Source of the DNA: CATQHW01 sp965243545 | GTDB taxonomy: Bacteria; Spirochaetota; Spirochaetia; SZUA-6; Bin103 | Length of the DNA stretch: 64,000 bases | NCBI GenBank assembly: GCA_965243545.1 | Contig: OZ251573.1 | Span: 4,030,001-4,094,000, forward strand | Direction: 5' to 3' | In this document: positions 25,477 to 33,879 of the stretch, piece after piece | How positions within the stretch are numbered: the stretch's first letter is position 1 | Layout: every line of letters begins with the position of its first letter | The notes under the pieces: generated by a model | The model's database searches: none | What the model saw: the letters and a program-made list of their open reading frames with translations, nothing else | What the model was told of the DNA's origin: nothing | Program-made: the position numbers and the translations under genes

Positions 25477-26937
25477 ATGCGCCCACTCGATCCGTACCGC
25501 CAACCGTACGCCCGCTGCCGCGCCGGGGTCGCCCGGCGCGACGTGACGCCGCCGGTCGGCATCCAGAGCCGCAGCTTCGGCGCGGCCCTGCATGAGACCG
25601 CCGAGGGCGTGCACCGGCCCTTCACCGCCACCGCCCTGGCCCTTGCCGCCCGGCAGGACGGCGCCGAGCCGTTGGTGCTGCTGGCCGTCGACCTCGGCTG
25701 GCTTGAGCGGGACGAGATGGGCCGGCTCCTGGACGGCGTGCGCGGCGCGCTCGGCCTCAGCGCGGACCGGCTGCTCATCGCCTTCTCGCACACGCACGCG
25801 GGCGCCAATCTCAGCACCTCGCTCAAGGACCATCCCGGCGGGGACCTGATCGGTCCGTACCTCGACCGGCTCGCCGCCCGTTGCGCGGAAGCCGGCGCCG
25901 AAGCGGCAGGCGGGATGGCGCCGGCGTGGATCGGGTTTGGGGCGGGCAGGTGCGATCTGGCGCAGAACCGGGATGCGTGGGACGAGCGTTCGCAGCAGTA
26001 CGTCACCGGGTTCAACCCGCACGGGCGCGCGGACGACACCGTGCTGGCCGCCCGCGTCTGCGCCGGCGACGGCAGCGTGCTGGCGACCGTGGTCAACTAC
26101 GGCTGCCACCCGACCACGCTGGGGCCGGCCAACCGGCTGCTCTCACCGGATTACGTCGGAGCGATGCGCGCGGTGATGGAGGACGCCTTCGGCGCGCCGT
26201 GCCTGTTCATGCTCGGCGCGTGCGGAGAGACCGGCCCGCGCGAGGGGTTCACCGGCGACACCGCGGTGGCCGACGCCAACGGCCGCCGGCTCGGGTACGC
26301 CGCGGCCGCCGCCGTGGAGTCGCTGCTGCCGGCGGAGACGCAGCTGGAGTACGACGGTCCGATCATCTCCGGCGCGACGCTCGGCGCCTGGAAGCGGACC
26401 GGCGCCGAGCCGGCCGCAGGCGGGCGCGGCGAGGCGCTCCGCAGCCGCACCCTGCGCGTCGACCTGCCGATCAAGCCGCGCGAGTCGATCGCCGAGCTGC
26501 AGGCGCGGCACGATCAGGCTACCGGCGCGTTGCGCGCCGCCGAAGCCGCCGGCGGCCCGGTCGCCATCCGGGACGCGACCGCTCTGCGGGAGCGGGCGCG
26601 GCGGCGCCTGCTGCGCGCCCCGACGCTGCCGGACGGCGGTACGATGCCGTTCGATCTCGGCCTGTGGCAGATCGGCGACGCCTTCGCGCTCGGCGTGCCG
26701 GCCGAGCCGTACTCGGCACTGCAGACCGAGCTGCGCGCCCGCTTCCCGGACCGCCCGATCCTGGTCTCGGCGGTCACCAACGGCACGCTCGCCTACCTGC
26801 TCCCCCGTCACCTGTACGGCCGGAATCTCTATCAGGACTGGGTCTCCTTCCCCGGACCGGGCGGCCTGGAGCTGGTGCTGGAGACCGCCGCCGCCGCCAT
26901 CGGCGAGTGGGTTGCCGCCGACGGTCAGGTCAGCTAA
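25477..26937 (+). CDS. Neutral/alkaline ceramidase-like hydrolase
   Basis: 486 residues. Matches the pattern of neutral/alkaline non-lysosomal ceramidase relatives: AGVARRDVTPPVGI at the start (AGxxxxDITPP), SHTHAGANLS (the metal-binding THxH region, about residue 109), NYGCHPTTLGP (second His, about residue 211), and FMLGACGETGPRE. True ceramidases are usually longer and carry a C-terminal Ig-like domain; this protein ends after the catalytic region, and no signal peptide is evident. The substrate is therefore uncertain; an amide hydrolase of the same fold is the safe statement. Confidence 0.8.
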   Translation: MRPLDPYRQPYARCRAGVARRDVTPPVGIQSRSFGAALHETAEGVHRPFTATALALAARQDGAEPLVLLAVDLGWLERDEMGRLLDGVRGALGLSADRLLIAFSHTHAGANLSTSLKDHPGGDLIGPYLDRLAARCAEAGAEAAGGMAPAWIGFGAGRCDLAQNRDAWDERSQQYVTGFNPHGRADDTVLAARVCAGDGSVLATVVNYGCHPTTLGPANRLLSPDYVGAMRAVMEDAFGAPCLFMLGACGETGPREGFTGDTAVADANGRRLGYAAAAAVESLLPAETQLEYDGPIISGATLGAWKRTGAEPAAGGRGEALRSRTLRVDLPIKPRESIAELQARHDQATGALRAAEAAGGPVAIRDATALRERARRRLLRAPTLPDGGTMPFDLGLWQIGDAFALGVPAEPYSALQTELRARFPDRPILVSAVTNGTLAYLLPRHLYGRNLYQDWVSFPGPGGLELVLETAAAAIGEWVAADGQVS

Positions 26938-26960
26938 CGCTACGCCGCCCGTTTGACGTA

Positions 26961-27021
26961 GCGGCGCGCCGCGCTGTCCGTGGAGCTCCGCTACCGGGCC
27001 GCGCCGGCCGTGGTACGGTAG
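26961..27021. repeat. 61-bp direct repeat, copy A
   Basis: Identical to 28324-28384 except for one base (27006 G versus 28369 C). The unit begins with a 12-base palindrome (GCGGCGCGCCGC), contains an 8-base palindrome (GGAGCTCC, 26982-26989) and ends with a CTACCG...CGGTAG inverted repeat (26991-27021). Similarity extends about 17 bases further left in both copies with one indel. Copy A lies between the ceramidase-like gene and the DUF262 remnant. Confidence 0.9.
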
Positions 27022-27170
27022 CTGTACGGAAAGAGCTGCGGAACCGGCAGGCCGAGTATCAAAGACTCGATCAACCGCGAGGCGCGCCCTATGTCCCACA
27101 CGAAGTTGCGCTGAAACCGGGAATTCGCACCGCGCCGGACTCGACGAAATTCCCCGTAGGCGGCGAAGAC
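27022..27170 (-). pseudogene. Remnant of a DUF262 (GmrSD N-terminal type) protein
   Basis: Read on the minus strand, NFVESGAVRIPGF followed, after loss of one base (TTCCAG to TTCAG), by QRNFVWDIGRASRLIESLIL and GLPVPQLFPY gives the diagnostic DUF262 FQR...W segment. The coding text stops exactly where the 61-bp repeat begins. The rest of the gene is absent. DUF262 is the nucleotide-binding domain of GmrSD-type modification-dependent restriction and related systems, so this is a relic of another defence gene. Confidence 0.65.
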
Positions 27171-27175
27171 CGCCC

Positions 27176-28258
27176 TCACCTGATCAAGCGCCGGAATGAC
27201 TCCAGATCGGGCGCTTGCACCGCCGCCCGCTGCATCCGTTCAAGACGCGGCGCGTCGCCACTGGCCGCCTCCAGATGCGCAGCCACCGAGGCGACCGCGG
27301 CGGCGCCGAAGCGCATCTCCAGCACGTTCCGTATACCGGCCAGGAGACCTTGCCCGAAGCCCTGCTCGATGCCCTGCTCGATGCCCTGCTCGATGCCCTG
27401 CTCGATGCCCTGCTCGATGCCCTGCTCGATGCCCTGCTCGATGCCCTGCTCAAGGCCCTGCTCAAGGCCCTGCTCAAGGCCCTGCTTGGTAGCCTCCTCC
27501 CGCATCTCCGCTTGCCAGCGATCGATCTTCTCCAACAACACTGCCTCTACCTCCTCATACTCGCGTATCGTCGGTAACTCCATGCCCCACTTGCGTCCCA
27601 TCACCGCCAGCCACAGGTCGATGCTCCGGGTCAGCCCCGGCCGCTCCTCCGCAGCCAGCCATTCGCCCAACTCCCGCACCCGCGCCGGCAGCGCCATCGA
27701 CCGCTGGCTCTGCTCGATCGCCGCGAGCCGCCTGAGCAGATTCCCGCGCGGCAGCGCGGCGGTGTCCATCGCCGTCAACTCCACCACCTCGTAGCTCAGC
27801 TCCAGCGCCGCCGCACCGTCCTGCTCCATCCTGTCCGTCATCGCCCCCAGCGTCAACGGCGCGTCCCACCGCGCGCCACCGTTGTACAACACCACGTGCA
27901 GCACCGGACCGATGGTGTCGCCCTGGCGCCACCTGTGGTCGCGGTAGAGGCGCTGGTACAACAGGCTGCTGTAGTTGAGGAACCGCACCGGCATCGAGTA
28001 GTCGATCGTCGACTGATGCTCGATCACCAGACCCAGGGTCTGCGCCGCGTCCCCGCCGGCGGGCCGGTCGAGCAACCAGATCACGTCGCTGAGACGGCGG
28101 CGTACGTCGTCGTCGACGGTTTCGGTAGGGGCGGGGCGCAGGCTGCCGAAGTCCAGGGTGTCGATCCAGCCGGGCGGCCGCCGCGGGGCGATGCAGATCA
28201 GCAGGTCCTTGACGATGCGCCGGTGGTCGAGCAGGCGCTTGTAGGCGGGATCGTCCAT
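27176..28258 (-). CDS. Rpn family recombination-promoting nuclease / putative transposase
   Basis: 360 residues. The N-terminal PD-(D/E)XK region fits the Rpn/PDDEXK transposase family: DDPAYKRLLDHRRIVKDLLI at the start, then LGLVIEHQSTIDYSMPVRFLNY with the Ex(Q)S nuclease strand (about residue 106) and LYQRLYRDH. Rpn proteins are DNA endonucleases that promote RecA-independent recombination. The C-terminal third carries a tandem EQG repeat: three LEQG then seven IEQG units, a hallmark of this family. The gene lies between two copies of a 61-bp direct repeat, which fits a mobile unit, though no transposase partner or target-site duplication is seen. Confidence 0.85.
   Translation of the reverse strand: MDDPAYKRLLDHRRIVKDLLICIAPRRPPGWIDTLDFGSLRPAPTETVDDDVRRRLSDVIWLLDRPAGGDAAQTLGLVIEHQSTIDYSMPVRFLNYSSLLYQRLYRDHRWRQGDTIGPVLHVVLYNGGARWDAPLTLGAMTDRMEQDGAAALELSYEVVELTAMDTAALPRGNLLRRLAAIEQSQRSMALPARVRELGEWLAAEERPGLTRSIDLWLAVMGRKWGMELPTIREYEEVEAVLLEKIDRWQAEMREEATKQGLEQGLEQGLEQGIEQGIEQGIEQGIEQGIEQGIEQGIEQGFGQGLLAGIRNVLEMRFGAAAVASVAAHLEAASGDAPRLERMQRAAVQAPDLESFRRLIR
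27359..27490. repeat. 12-bp tandem repeat within the Rpn-like gene
   Basis: Seven perfect copies of GCCCTGCTCGAT, three of the variant GCCCTGCTCAAG and one degenerate copy. On the minus strand they encode IEQG and LEQG. The period is a multiple of three, so slippage changes length without frameshift. Confidence 0.95.
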
Positions 28259-28323
28259 GAGTCTCCGTTGGGGAGAGGACTCTACCCCGGCCGGCGGCAG
28301 GCGTTAAGCCGCCCGTTGACGCG

Positions 28324-28384
28324 GCGGCGCGCCGCGCTGTCCGTGGAGCTCCGCTACCGGGCCGCGCCCGCCGTGGTACGGTAG
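28324..28384. repeat. 61-bp direct repeat, copy B
   Basis: Second copy of the unit at 26961-27021, same orientation, one mismatch. It ends six bases before the ATG of the type III methyltransferase gene and so occupies that gene's leader or promoter region. The 1302 bases between the copies hold the Rpn-like gene and the DUF262 remnant. Confidence 0.9.
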
Positions 28385-28390
28385 CCGTCG

Positions 28391-30310
28391 ATGGCCAAGA
28401 TCGACGTCACCCGCACCGAGCTGGTGTGGCCGGGCAAGTATGACGAGGACGGGACGCTCCGGGAGACGCCGCGCGTCAACCTGCCGTTCCAGGTGATCGA
28501 GACCGTCAACGAGAGCCGCGCCACCCGCGAAGCCCGCAAGACGACGACCATGCCGTTGTTCGACGTGTACGCGGGAACCGAAGGAGACACCTTCGAGGAG
28601 GGGTGGAAGAACAAGCTGATCTGGGGCGACAACCTGCTGGTGATGGGTTCGCTCCTGGAGAAGTTCGCCGGCAAGATCGATCTGATCTACATCGATCCCC
28701 CGTTCGCTACGGGCGCCGACTTCTCGTTTACGGCGCCGATCGGAGAGTCGGGAGATTCCGCGCAGAAGCAACAGTCGCCTATCGAGGAGAAGGCATACAG
28801 AGACACTTGGGGCGGAGGAGTAGCTACCTATCTCGAGATGATCGTGCCGCGCCTTCGGCTCATTCGCGATCTACTTTCGCACGGCGGATCGATGTTTCTA
28901 CATCTTGGCGTCCAGGTGAACCACCTGGTGAGAGTCGCCGCCGAAGAGGTATTCGGAAGCACGAACGTAGTTGACGAAATCGTGTGGAGCTACGGCACTC
29001 CATCGGGCGGCCGTGCCGCTGGCAACAAACTCATCAAGGCCCACGAGTACATTATCTGCGCGACCAAACAGTATGGGCGGCACACCCATAACAAGCAGTA
29101 TCTCCCGTATTCCGACAAGTACGTTGAAGAACGGTTTGCTTTCGTAGATGCTGATGGCCGTCGCTATCGCAAGCGGACAAGAGGCGGCGGTGTAGTTGAG
29201 CGCCAATACTTGGACGAGAGCAAAGGAGTTCCTCTGTCGACCGTATGGTCGGACATCAAGCAGATCTACGCGCTTCACTTGATAAAAAGAGCAAACGAAG
29301 ATACCGGATTCCAGACTCAGAAGCCGGAGTCTCTGCTTCACCGCATCATTGAAATATCCACTAACTCCAATGCGCTCGTAGCTGACTTCTTCTGCGGTTC
29401 CGGTACGACCCTGGCAGCCGCCGAGAAGCTCGGGCGGCGGTGGATTGGCTGCGACCTGGGGCGATGGGGGATACACGTCACCCGCAAGCGGCTGCTCGGC
29501 ATCGAGGACTGCAAGCCGTTCGAGATCCTCAATCTCGGCAAGTACGAGCGGCAGTACTGGCAGGGCGCGGCCTTCGGCGAGCAAGGCGGCCGGCGGCTCA
29601 CCGAGCAAACGCTCTACGAGTACCTGGCGTTCATCCTCAAGCTGTACGGCGCGCAGCCGATCGCCGGCATGATGCACCTGCACGGCAAGAAAGGCCGAGC
29701 CATGGTCCATATCGGCGCGGTCGACGCGCCGGTGACCATCGACGAGATCGATCAGGCGGTGGACGAGTGCCGGCGCCTCCGCCAGGGCGAGCTGCACGTG
29801 CTCGGCTGGGAGTGGGAGATGGGGTTGGCCGGCCCCAACAACGACGTGCGCCGCGGCGGGCTGATGCACGACTCCGCCAAGGCGCGCGGGGTCAAGCTCA
29901 TGCTGCTGCAGATACCGCGCGAAGTGATGGAGCAGCAGGTGAGCGACGCATCCGACGTGCGGTTCTTCGAGCTGGCGTACCTGGAAGCGGCAATCGAGAC
30001 GCCGGAGCAGCTGACCGCGCAGGTACGGCTCAAGGACTTCGTCATCCCCAATGTCGAACTGATCCCGGACGAGGTGCGCGGCAAGGTCCGCGCGTGGTCG
30101 GACTACATCGACTACTGGGCGGTCGACTGGGACTTCCGCAACGACACGTTCATGCAGGGCTGGGTGGCGTACCGCACGCGCAAGGAGCGCGCCCTGCCGC
30201 TCGCCTCCGACCCGCACCGTTACGAGTCGCCCGGCGCGTATCAGGTACTGGTCAAGGTGATCGACGTCTTCGGCAACGACACGTCGCAGTGCTACCCGGT
30301 GACGGTATGA
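28391..30310 (+). CDS. Type III restriction-modification methyltransferase (Mod)
   Basis: 639 residues. Beta-class adenine methyltransferase order: catalytic motif IV IDPPFATG near residue 100, a long target-recognition region, then the SAM-binding motif I DFFCGSGTTLAAAEKL near residue 335. A DNA-binding C-terminal domain follows. Mod alone methylates one strand of an asymmetric site and gives specificity to the Res subunit. The central ~200 codons (about 28790-29410) drop to near 50% G+C while both flanks are near 65-70%, so the recognition domain looks recently exchanged. The gene overlaps the next one by ATGA. Confidence 0.92.
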   Translation: MAKIDVTRTELVWPGKYDEDGTLRETPRVNLPFQVIETVNESRATREARKTTTMPLFDVYAGTEGDTFEEGWKNKLIWGDNLLVMGSLLEKFAGKIDLIYIDPPFATGADFSFTAPIGESGDSAQKQQSPIEEKAYRDTWGGGVATYLEMIVPRLRLIRDLLSHGGSMFLHLGVQVNHLVRVAAEEVFGSTNVVDEIVWSYGTPSGGRAAGNKLIKAHEYIICATKQYGRHTHNKQYLPYSDKYVEERFAFVDADGRRYRKRTRGGGVVERQYLDESKGVPLSTVWSDIKQIYALHLIKRANEDTGFQTQKPESLLHRIIEISTNSNALVADFFCGSGTTLAAAEKLGRRWIGCDLGRWGIHVTRKRLLGIEDCKPFEILNLGKYERQYWQGAAFGEQGGRRLTEQTLYEYLAFILKLYGAQPIAGMMHLHGKKGRAMVHIGAVDAPVTIDEIDQAVDECRRLRQGELHVLGWEWEMGLAGPNNDVRRGGLMHDSAKARGVKLMLLQIPREVMEQQVSDASDVRFFELAYLEAAIETPEQLTAQVRLKDFVIPNVELIPDEVRGKVRAWSDYIDYWAVDWDFRNDTFMQGWVAYRTRKERALPLASDPHRYESPGAYQVLVKVIDVFGNDTSQCYPVTV

Positions 30311-30645
30311 CCAACCTGCGCCTGACGCCCGACGAACGCGCATGGCTGGACGCATACCGTTCGGCGTTGCGCCGCCATTCGGACAAGGTGGTGCGCGTAC
30401 TCATCTACGGCTCCAAGGCCCGCGGCGACGCGCACGCCGACAGTGACCTGGACGTGCTCCTCATCGTCAGAGACGACGCCGCCGACGCGAAGCGGCCGCT
30501 GCGCAGGATCGGCTATGGTCTGGCGGCGACCTCGGACGCCGTGCCGTCGATCCTGGCGTATACGCAGGAGGAGTGGCAAGTACGGAGCGCAAAGGGCTAC
30601 CCGTTTCAGCACGCGGTCGAACGCGACGGGGTCCCCGTATTATGA
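30307..30645 (+). CDS. MNT-type nucleotidyltransferase (antitoxin-like)
   Basis: 112 residues. Minimal nucleotidyltransferase with the family signature YGSKARGDAHADSDLDVLLIV (GSxxxG then DxD, about residues 35-55). In MntA/HepT type VII toxin-antitoxin pairs this protein AMPylates the HEPN toxin. The start overlaps the mod stop and its stop overlaps the HEPN start, both as ATGA. A third catalytic Asp expected further on is not obvious, but DAVPSILAYTQEEW lies in the right area. Confidence 0.85.
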   Translation: MTNLRLTPDERAWLDAYRSALRRHSDKVVRVLIYGSKARGDAHADSDLDVLLIVRDDAADAKRPLRRIGYGLAATSDAVPSILAYTQEEWQVRSAKGYPFQHAVERDGVPVL

Positions 30646-31067
30646 ATCGTGACGTTGTGGTGGGCGAATGGAGGATGGCGGCACGAACATTGCAGGCCGC
30701 CAAGCTCCTTTCTCGGCAAGGCTACCCCGCGGATGCCATGTCACGAGCCTATTACGTGACTCTCCATGCCGCGCGGGCCGCGCTCGCGGTGCGTGAAGTG
30801 ACCACGCATAGCCATTCCGGCGTCCGCAGGATGTTCGGCCTGCACCTCATTCGCTCGGGCGCCATCGAGCCGGAATGGTCAGAGTACCTCGGCGAGAGCC
30901 TGGATGAGCGCCTGGCCGCAGACTACGATATCGGAACGTCGTTTTCGTCAGAGCAGGCAAGAGAGGAGTGCGAAAGAGCCGAGGCGTTCTTGGCGAGAAT
31001 CCGACGTTATTTGCTGACCAACGGCTTCACCGAAGGCGAACTCGCAACAACGGCGGACGATGGCTGA
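30642..31067 (+). CDS. HEPN domain protein (HepT-like toxin candidate)
   Basis: 141 residues, mainly helical. The HEPN active-site motif is present as SRAYYVTLHAARAAL (RxxxxxxH, about residues 33-40), the form seen in HEPN partners of MNT nucleotidyltransferases and in many RNases. Start 30642 is set by the ATGA overlap with the nucleotidyltransferase; an earlier in-frame start at 30573 would overlap that gene by 73 bases and is less likely. It overlaps res by eight bases. As an HEPN/MNT pair this would be a toxin-antitoxin module, here inside a restriction-modification operon. Confidence 0.85.
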   Translation: MNRDVVVGEWRMAARTLQAAKLLSRQGYPADAMSRAYYVTLHAARAALAVREVTTHSHSGVRRMFGLHLIRSGAIEPEWSEYLGESLDERLAADYDIGTSFSSEQAREECERAEAFLARIRRYLLTNGFTEGELATTADDG

Positions 31068-33837
31068 GTCGGTCGTCTCATACGACCGGGATCTGCCGCA
31101 GATCGCGGGCCGGCTGCCGTGGGAGGCGCCGCGCTCCTACCTGGTGAAGGACGGCGGCGCGCCGACCGGCTGGCGCGAAGAACGGTCCGGGCGGCGGCCG
31201 AGCCGGCTGCTGCTGGTCCCGAAGATCCGCGGCGCGGTGGACGCCTGGCGCACGGCCGGCTACCCCGGCGCGTCCGAAGTGACGCGGCGGCTGTTCGCCT
31301 ACTGGTTCGAGGAGGATCACGACGTCCCCGGCTTCGACGCGCCGTTCCGCTACTACTTCTGCCAGCGCGAGGCGATCGAGACGCTGGCGTGGCTGGTGGA
31401 GGCCGCCGGTCAGCGCGACGCCCGCGCGCTCATCCGGCGCCTCTTTGACCGGAACGCGCGGAACATCGCGTTTCAGACGACCATGGACGGCAGGCGGCAG
31501 CTGCGCCGCTACGTCGCCGAGATCGAGAAGGAGAGCGTACAGGAACTGCCGCCGGAGAACCTGCGCCGCTACGCCTTCAAGCTGGCGACCGGCGCCGGCA
31601 AGACCTGGGTGATGGCGATGGCGGTGGTGTGGTCGCACTTCCACCGGCTGCGCGCGCCGGACTCCGGCCTCTCCGCCAACTTCCTGATCGTCGCCCCCAA
31701 CGTGATCGTCTATCAGCGGCTCGAAAAGGACTTCGCCGACAACCGCATCTTCCTGCAGCTGCCGTTGATCCCGCCGGAGTGGCGGGGCGGCTTCAAGCAG
31801 CGGGTGATCCTGCGCGGCGACGCCGCCGAACCCGGCCCGTCGGGGAACCTGTTGCTCACCAACGTCCAGCAGCTGTACGAGTCGCGCGACCGGGAGTGGA
31901 GCCCGGCCAACCCCGCCGAGGCGCTATTGGGAAAGAAGCCGGCGCAGGACCTGGCCGCATCCGCCGGGCGTTCCATACTGGAACGGGTCAAGACGCTTCC
32001 CGACCTGGTGGTGATGAACGACGAGGCGCACCACGTGCACGACGAGGACCTGGCCTGGAGCCGGTCGCTGCTTTCCGTGCACGAAGCGCTGCCGGACGGG
32101 ATCGGCGCCTGGCTCGACTTCTCGGCCACGCCCAAGGACCGGAACGGCATGTTCTTTCCGTGGACGGTGTGCGACTACCCGCTGGCGCAGGCGGTGGAGG
32201 ACCGCATCGTCAAGGCGCCGATCATCGTCACCAACACCGACGACGCCGGGCAGCCGGTCCGGGACCCGGACGGCGTGACCAGGGACAACGCCGCCGAGAA
32301 GTACGGCTACTGGCTGCAGGCCGCGGTACGGCGATGGCGGGAGCACCGCGCCGCGTACCGCAGGCTCGGCGTCAGCCCCGTGCTCTTCATCATGGTGGAG
32401 AAGAACGTCTACGCCGACGCGCTCGGCGCGCATCTCACCACCGCCGGGTTCAAGGATTCCGAGGTGCTGGTGATCCACACCGACACGACGGGCGAGGTGC
32501 GCAAGGGGGACCTGGAGAAGGCGCGGCAGGCGGCGCGCGACATCGACGACCGCGGCAGCCGGATCAAGGCGATCGTGAGCGTGATGATGCTGCGCGAGGG
32601 GTGGGACGTGCGCAACGTGACCGTGGTGCTGGGGCTGCGGCCGTTCACGGCCAAGGCGGAAATCCTGCCGGAGCAGGTGATCGGGCGCGGCCTGCGGCTG
32701 ATGACGCAGGTGAGCCCGGACCGCACGCAGACGTTGGAGGTGCTCGGCACGCGCAACCTGCTCAACGTGCTGCGCGAGCAGCTCGAAGCCGAGGGAGTCG
32801 GCGTGACCGCCGCGGCGGCCGGCCCGCCGCCGCCGGTGACCATCGAACCGGTGCGGGAGCGCTTGGCGTACGACATCGCCATTCCCATCACCAAGCCGAG
32901 CCTGACGCGCGCCGCCGGCAGGCTGGGCGAGCTCGACGTGCGGTCGCTGTCCCCGATCTACGACTCCGACCACCTGGCCGAGCCGGTGCGGATCAGGTTG
33001 AGACTGGAGTTCGCGCCGACGGAGACGGAGGTCCATCAGGACGAACTGGAACCCGCGGCGCGTCCGGCGCAGGAGCTGCTGGCCGGCGTCACCGGCGAGG
33101 TCGGCAGGCGGACGGGGCTGACCAACCGGTTCGCGGAGCTCTACCCGCTGGTGCGGCAGTACGTGTCGGCGCGGTGCTTCGGCCGGCCGATCGACGTGGA
33201 CGACGCCGCGATTCGCGCTCACCTGACGGGGTTGGAGCTGCGCGAAGCGATCGCCGCGTACCTGGCCGCCGAGATCGGCGCGCTCACCGTCGAACGCCGC
33301 CCGCTGGCGTTCGACCGCGCCGGCTTCCGGCTGTCGGCGACCAGGCCGTTCAGCTGGCGGCGCGACCTGCCGCCGCCGGAAGCGGACAAGACCGTGTTCA
33401 ACTACGTGGCGACCTACAACGCGTTCGAACGCAGTTTCGCCGAGTTCCTGGACCGCGCCGCCGACGTGCTCCGCTTCGCCGCGCTCGGCACGACCGAACA
33501 GGGCGCCTCCGGGACCGCGTTCCGCGTCGATTACCTCAAGGCGACCGGCGCCATCGGCTTCTATTACCCCGACTGGGTCGCCGTGCAGCAGACCGACGAC
33601 GGCGAGGTGAACTGGATCATCGAGACCAAGGGCCGCGTCTGGGAGGACACCGCCCGGAAGGACGCCGCCATGCAGGAGTGGCGCCGCCGCGTGCGGGACG
33701 CCGCCGGCATGGTCTGGCGCTACCTGCGCGTCAACCAGACCGAGTTCCGCACGCTCCCGCCCGATTCCTCCACCCTCCGGGCGCTGATCGCCCACGTCCT
33801 GCGCGGCGCCCTGCCGGAGCCGCCGGCGCGCCCCTGA
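31060..33837 (+). CDS. Type III restriction enzyme helicase-nuclease subunit (Res)
   Basis: 925 residues. Superfamily 2 helicase: Walker A ATGAGKT near residue 178, DEAH-box variant NDEAHH near 320, FSATP (motif III) near 351, and motif VI QVIGRGLR near 540. The C-terminal endonuclease domain shows FYYPDWVAVQ and WIIETKGR (PD...ExK, about residues 834-856). With Mod it would cleave after ATP-dependent communication between two head-to-head unmethylated sites. All expected motifs are intact, so the system is probably functional. Overlaps the HEPN gene by eight bases. Confidence 0.93.
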   Translation: MAESVVSYDRDLPQIAGRLPWEAPRSYLVKDGGAPTGWREERSGRRPSRLLLVPKIRGAVDAWRTAGYPGASEVTRRLFAYWFEEDHDVPGFDAPFRYYFCQREAIETLAWLVEAAGQRDARALIRRLFDRNARNIAFQTTMDGRRQLRRYVAEIEKESVQELPPENLRRYAFKLATGAGKTWVMAMAVVWSHFHRLRAPDSGLSANFLIVAPNVIVYQRLEKDFADNRIFLQLPLIPPEWRGGFKQRVILRGDAAEPGPSGNLLLTNVQQLYESRDREWSPANPAEALLGKKPAQDLAASAGRSILERVKTLPDLVVMNDEAHHVHDEDLAWSRSLLSVHEALPDGIGAWLDFSATPKDRNGMFFPWTVCDYPLAQAVEDRIVKAPIIVTNTDDAGQPVRDPDGVTRDNAAEKYGYWLQAAVRRWREHRAAYRRLGVSPVLFIMVEKNVYADALGAHLTTAGFKDSEVLVIHTDTTGEVRKGDLEKARQAARDIDDRGSRIKAIVSVMMLREGWDVRNVTVVLGLRPFTAKAEILPEQVIGRGLRLMTQVSPDRTQTLEVLGTRNLLNVLREQLEAEGVGVTAAAAGPPPPVTIEPVRERLAYDIAIPITKPSLTRAAGRLGELDVRSLSPIYDSDHLAEPVRIRLRLEFAPTETEVHQDELEPAARPAQELLAGVTGEVGRRTGLTNRFAELYPLVRQYVSARCFGRPIDVDDAAIRAHLTGLELREAIAAYLAAEIGALTVERRPLAFDRAGFRLSATRPFSWRRDLPPPEADKTVFNYVATYNAFERSFAEFLDRAADVLRFAALGTTEQGASGTAFRVDYLKATGAIGFYYPDWVAVQQTDDGEVNWIIETKGRVWEDTARKDAAMQEWRRRVRDAAGMVWRYLRVNQTEFRTLPPDSSTLRALIAHVLRGALPEPPARP

Positions 33838-33843
33838 CCGCCC

Positions 33844-33877
33844 CTTGCAAAACAGAAATCGATTGCTATTTTGCAAG
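33844..33877. terminator. A+T-rich inverted repeat between convergent genes
   Basis: CTTGCAAAA and TTTTGCAAG form a perfect 9-bp inverted repeat around a 16-base spacer, in the gap between the stops of res (+) and the Uma2 gene (-). On either strand the arm ends in a short T-run, so it could end transcription in both directions. Confidence 0.45.
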
Positions 33878-33879
33878 CC

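Noticed and set aside
27359..27490. CRISPR-like array
   Set aside because: The units are contiguous 12-bp coding repeats with no spacers.
30573..30641. Earlier start for the HEPN protein
   Set aside because: It would overlap the nucleotidyltransferase gene by 73 bases; the ATGA overlap at 30642 fits the operon pattern.
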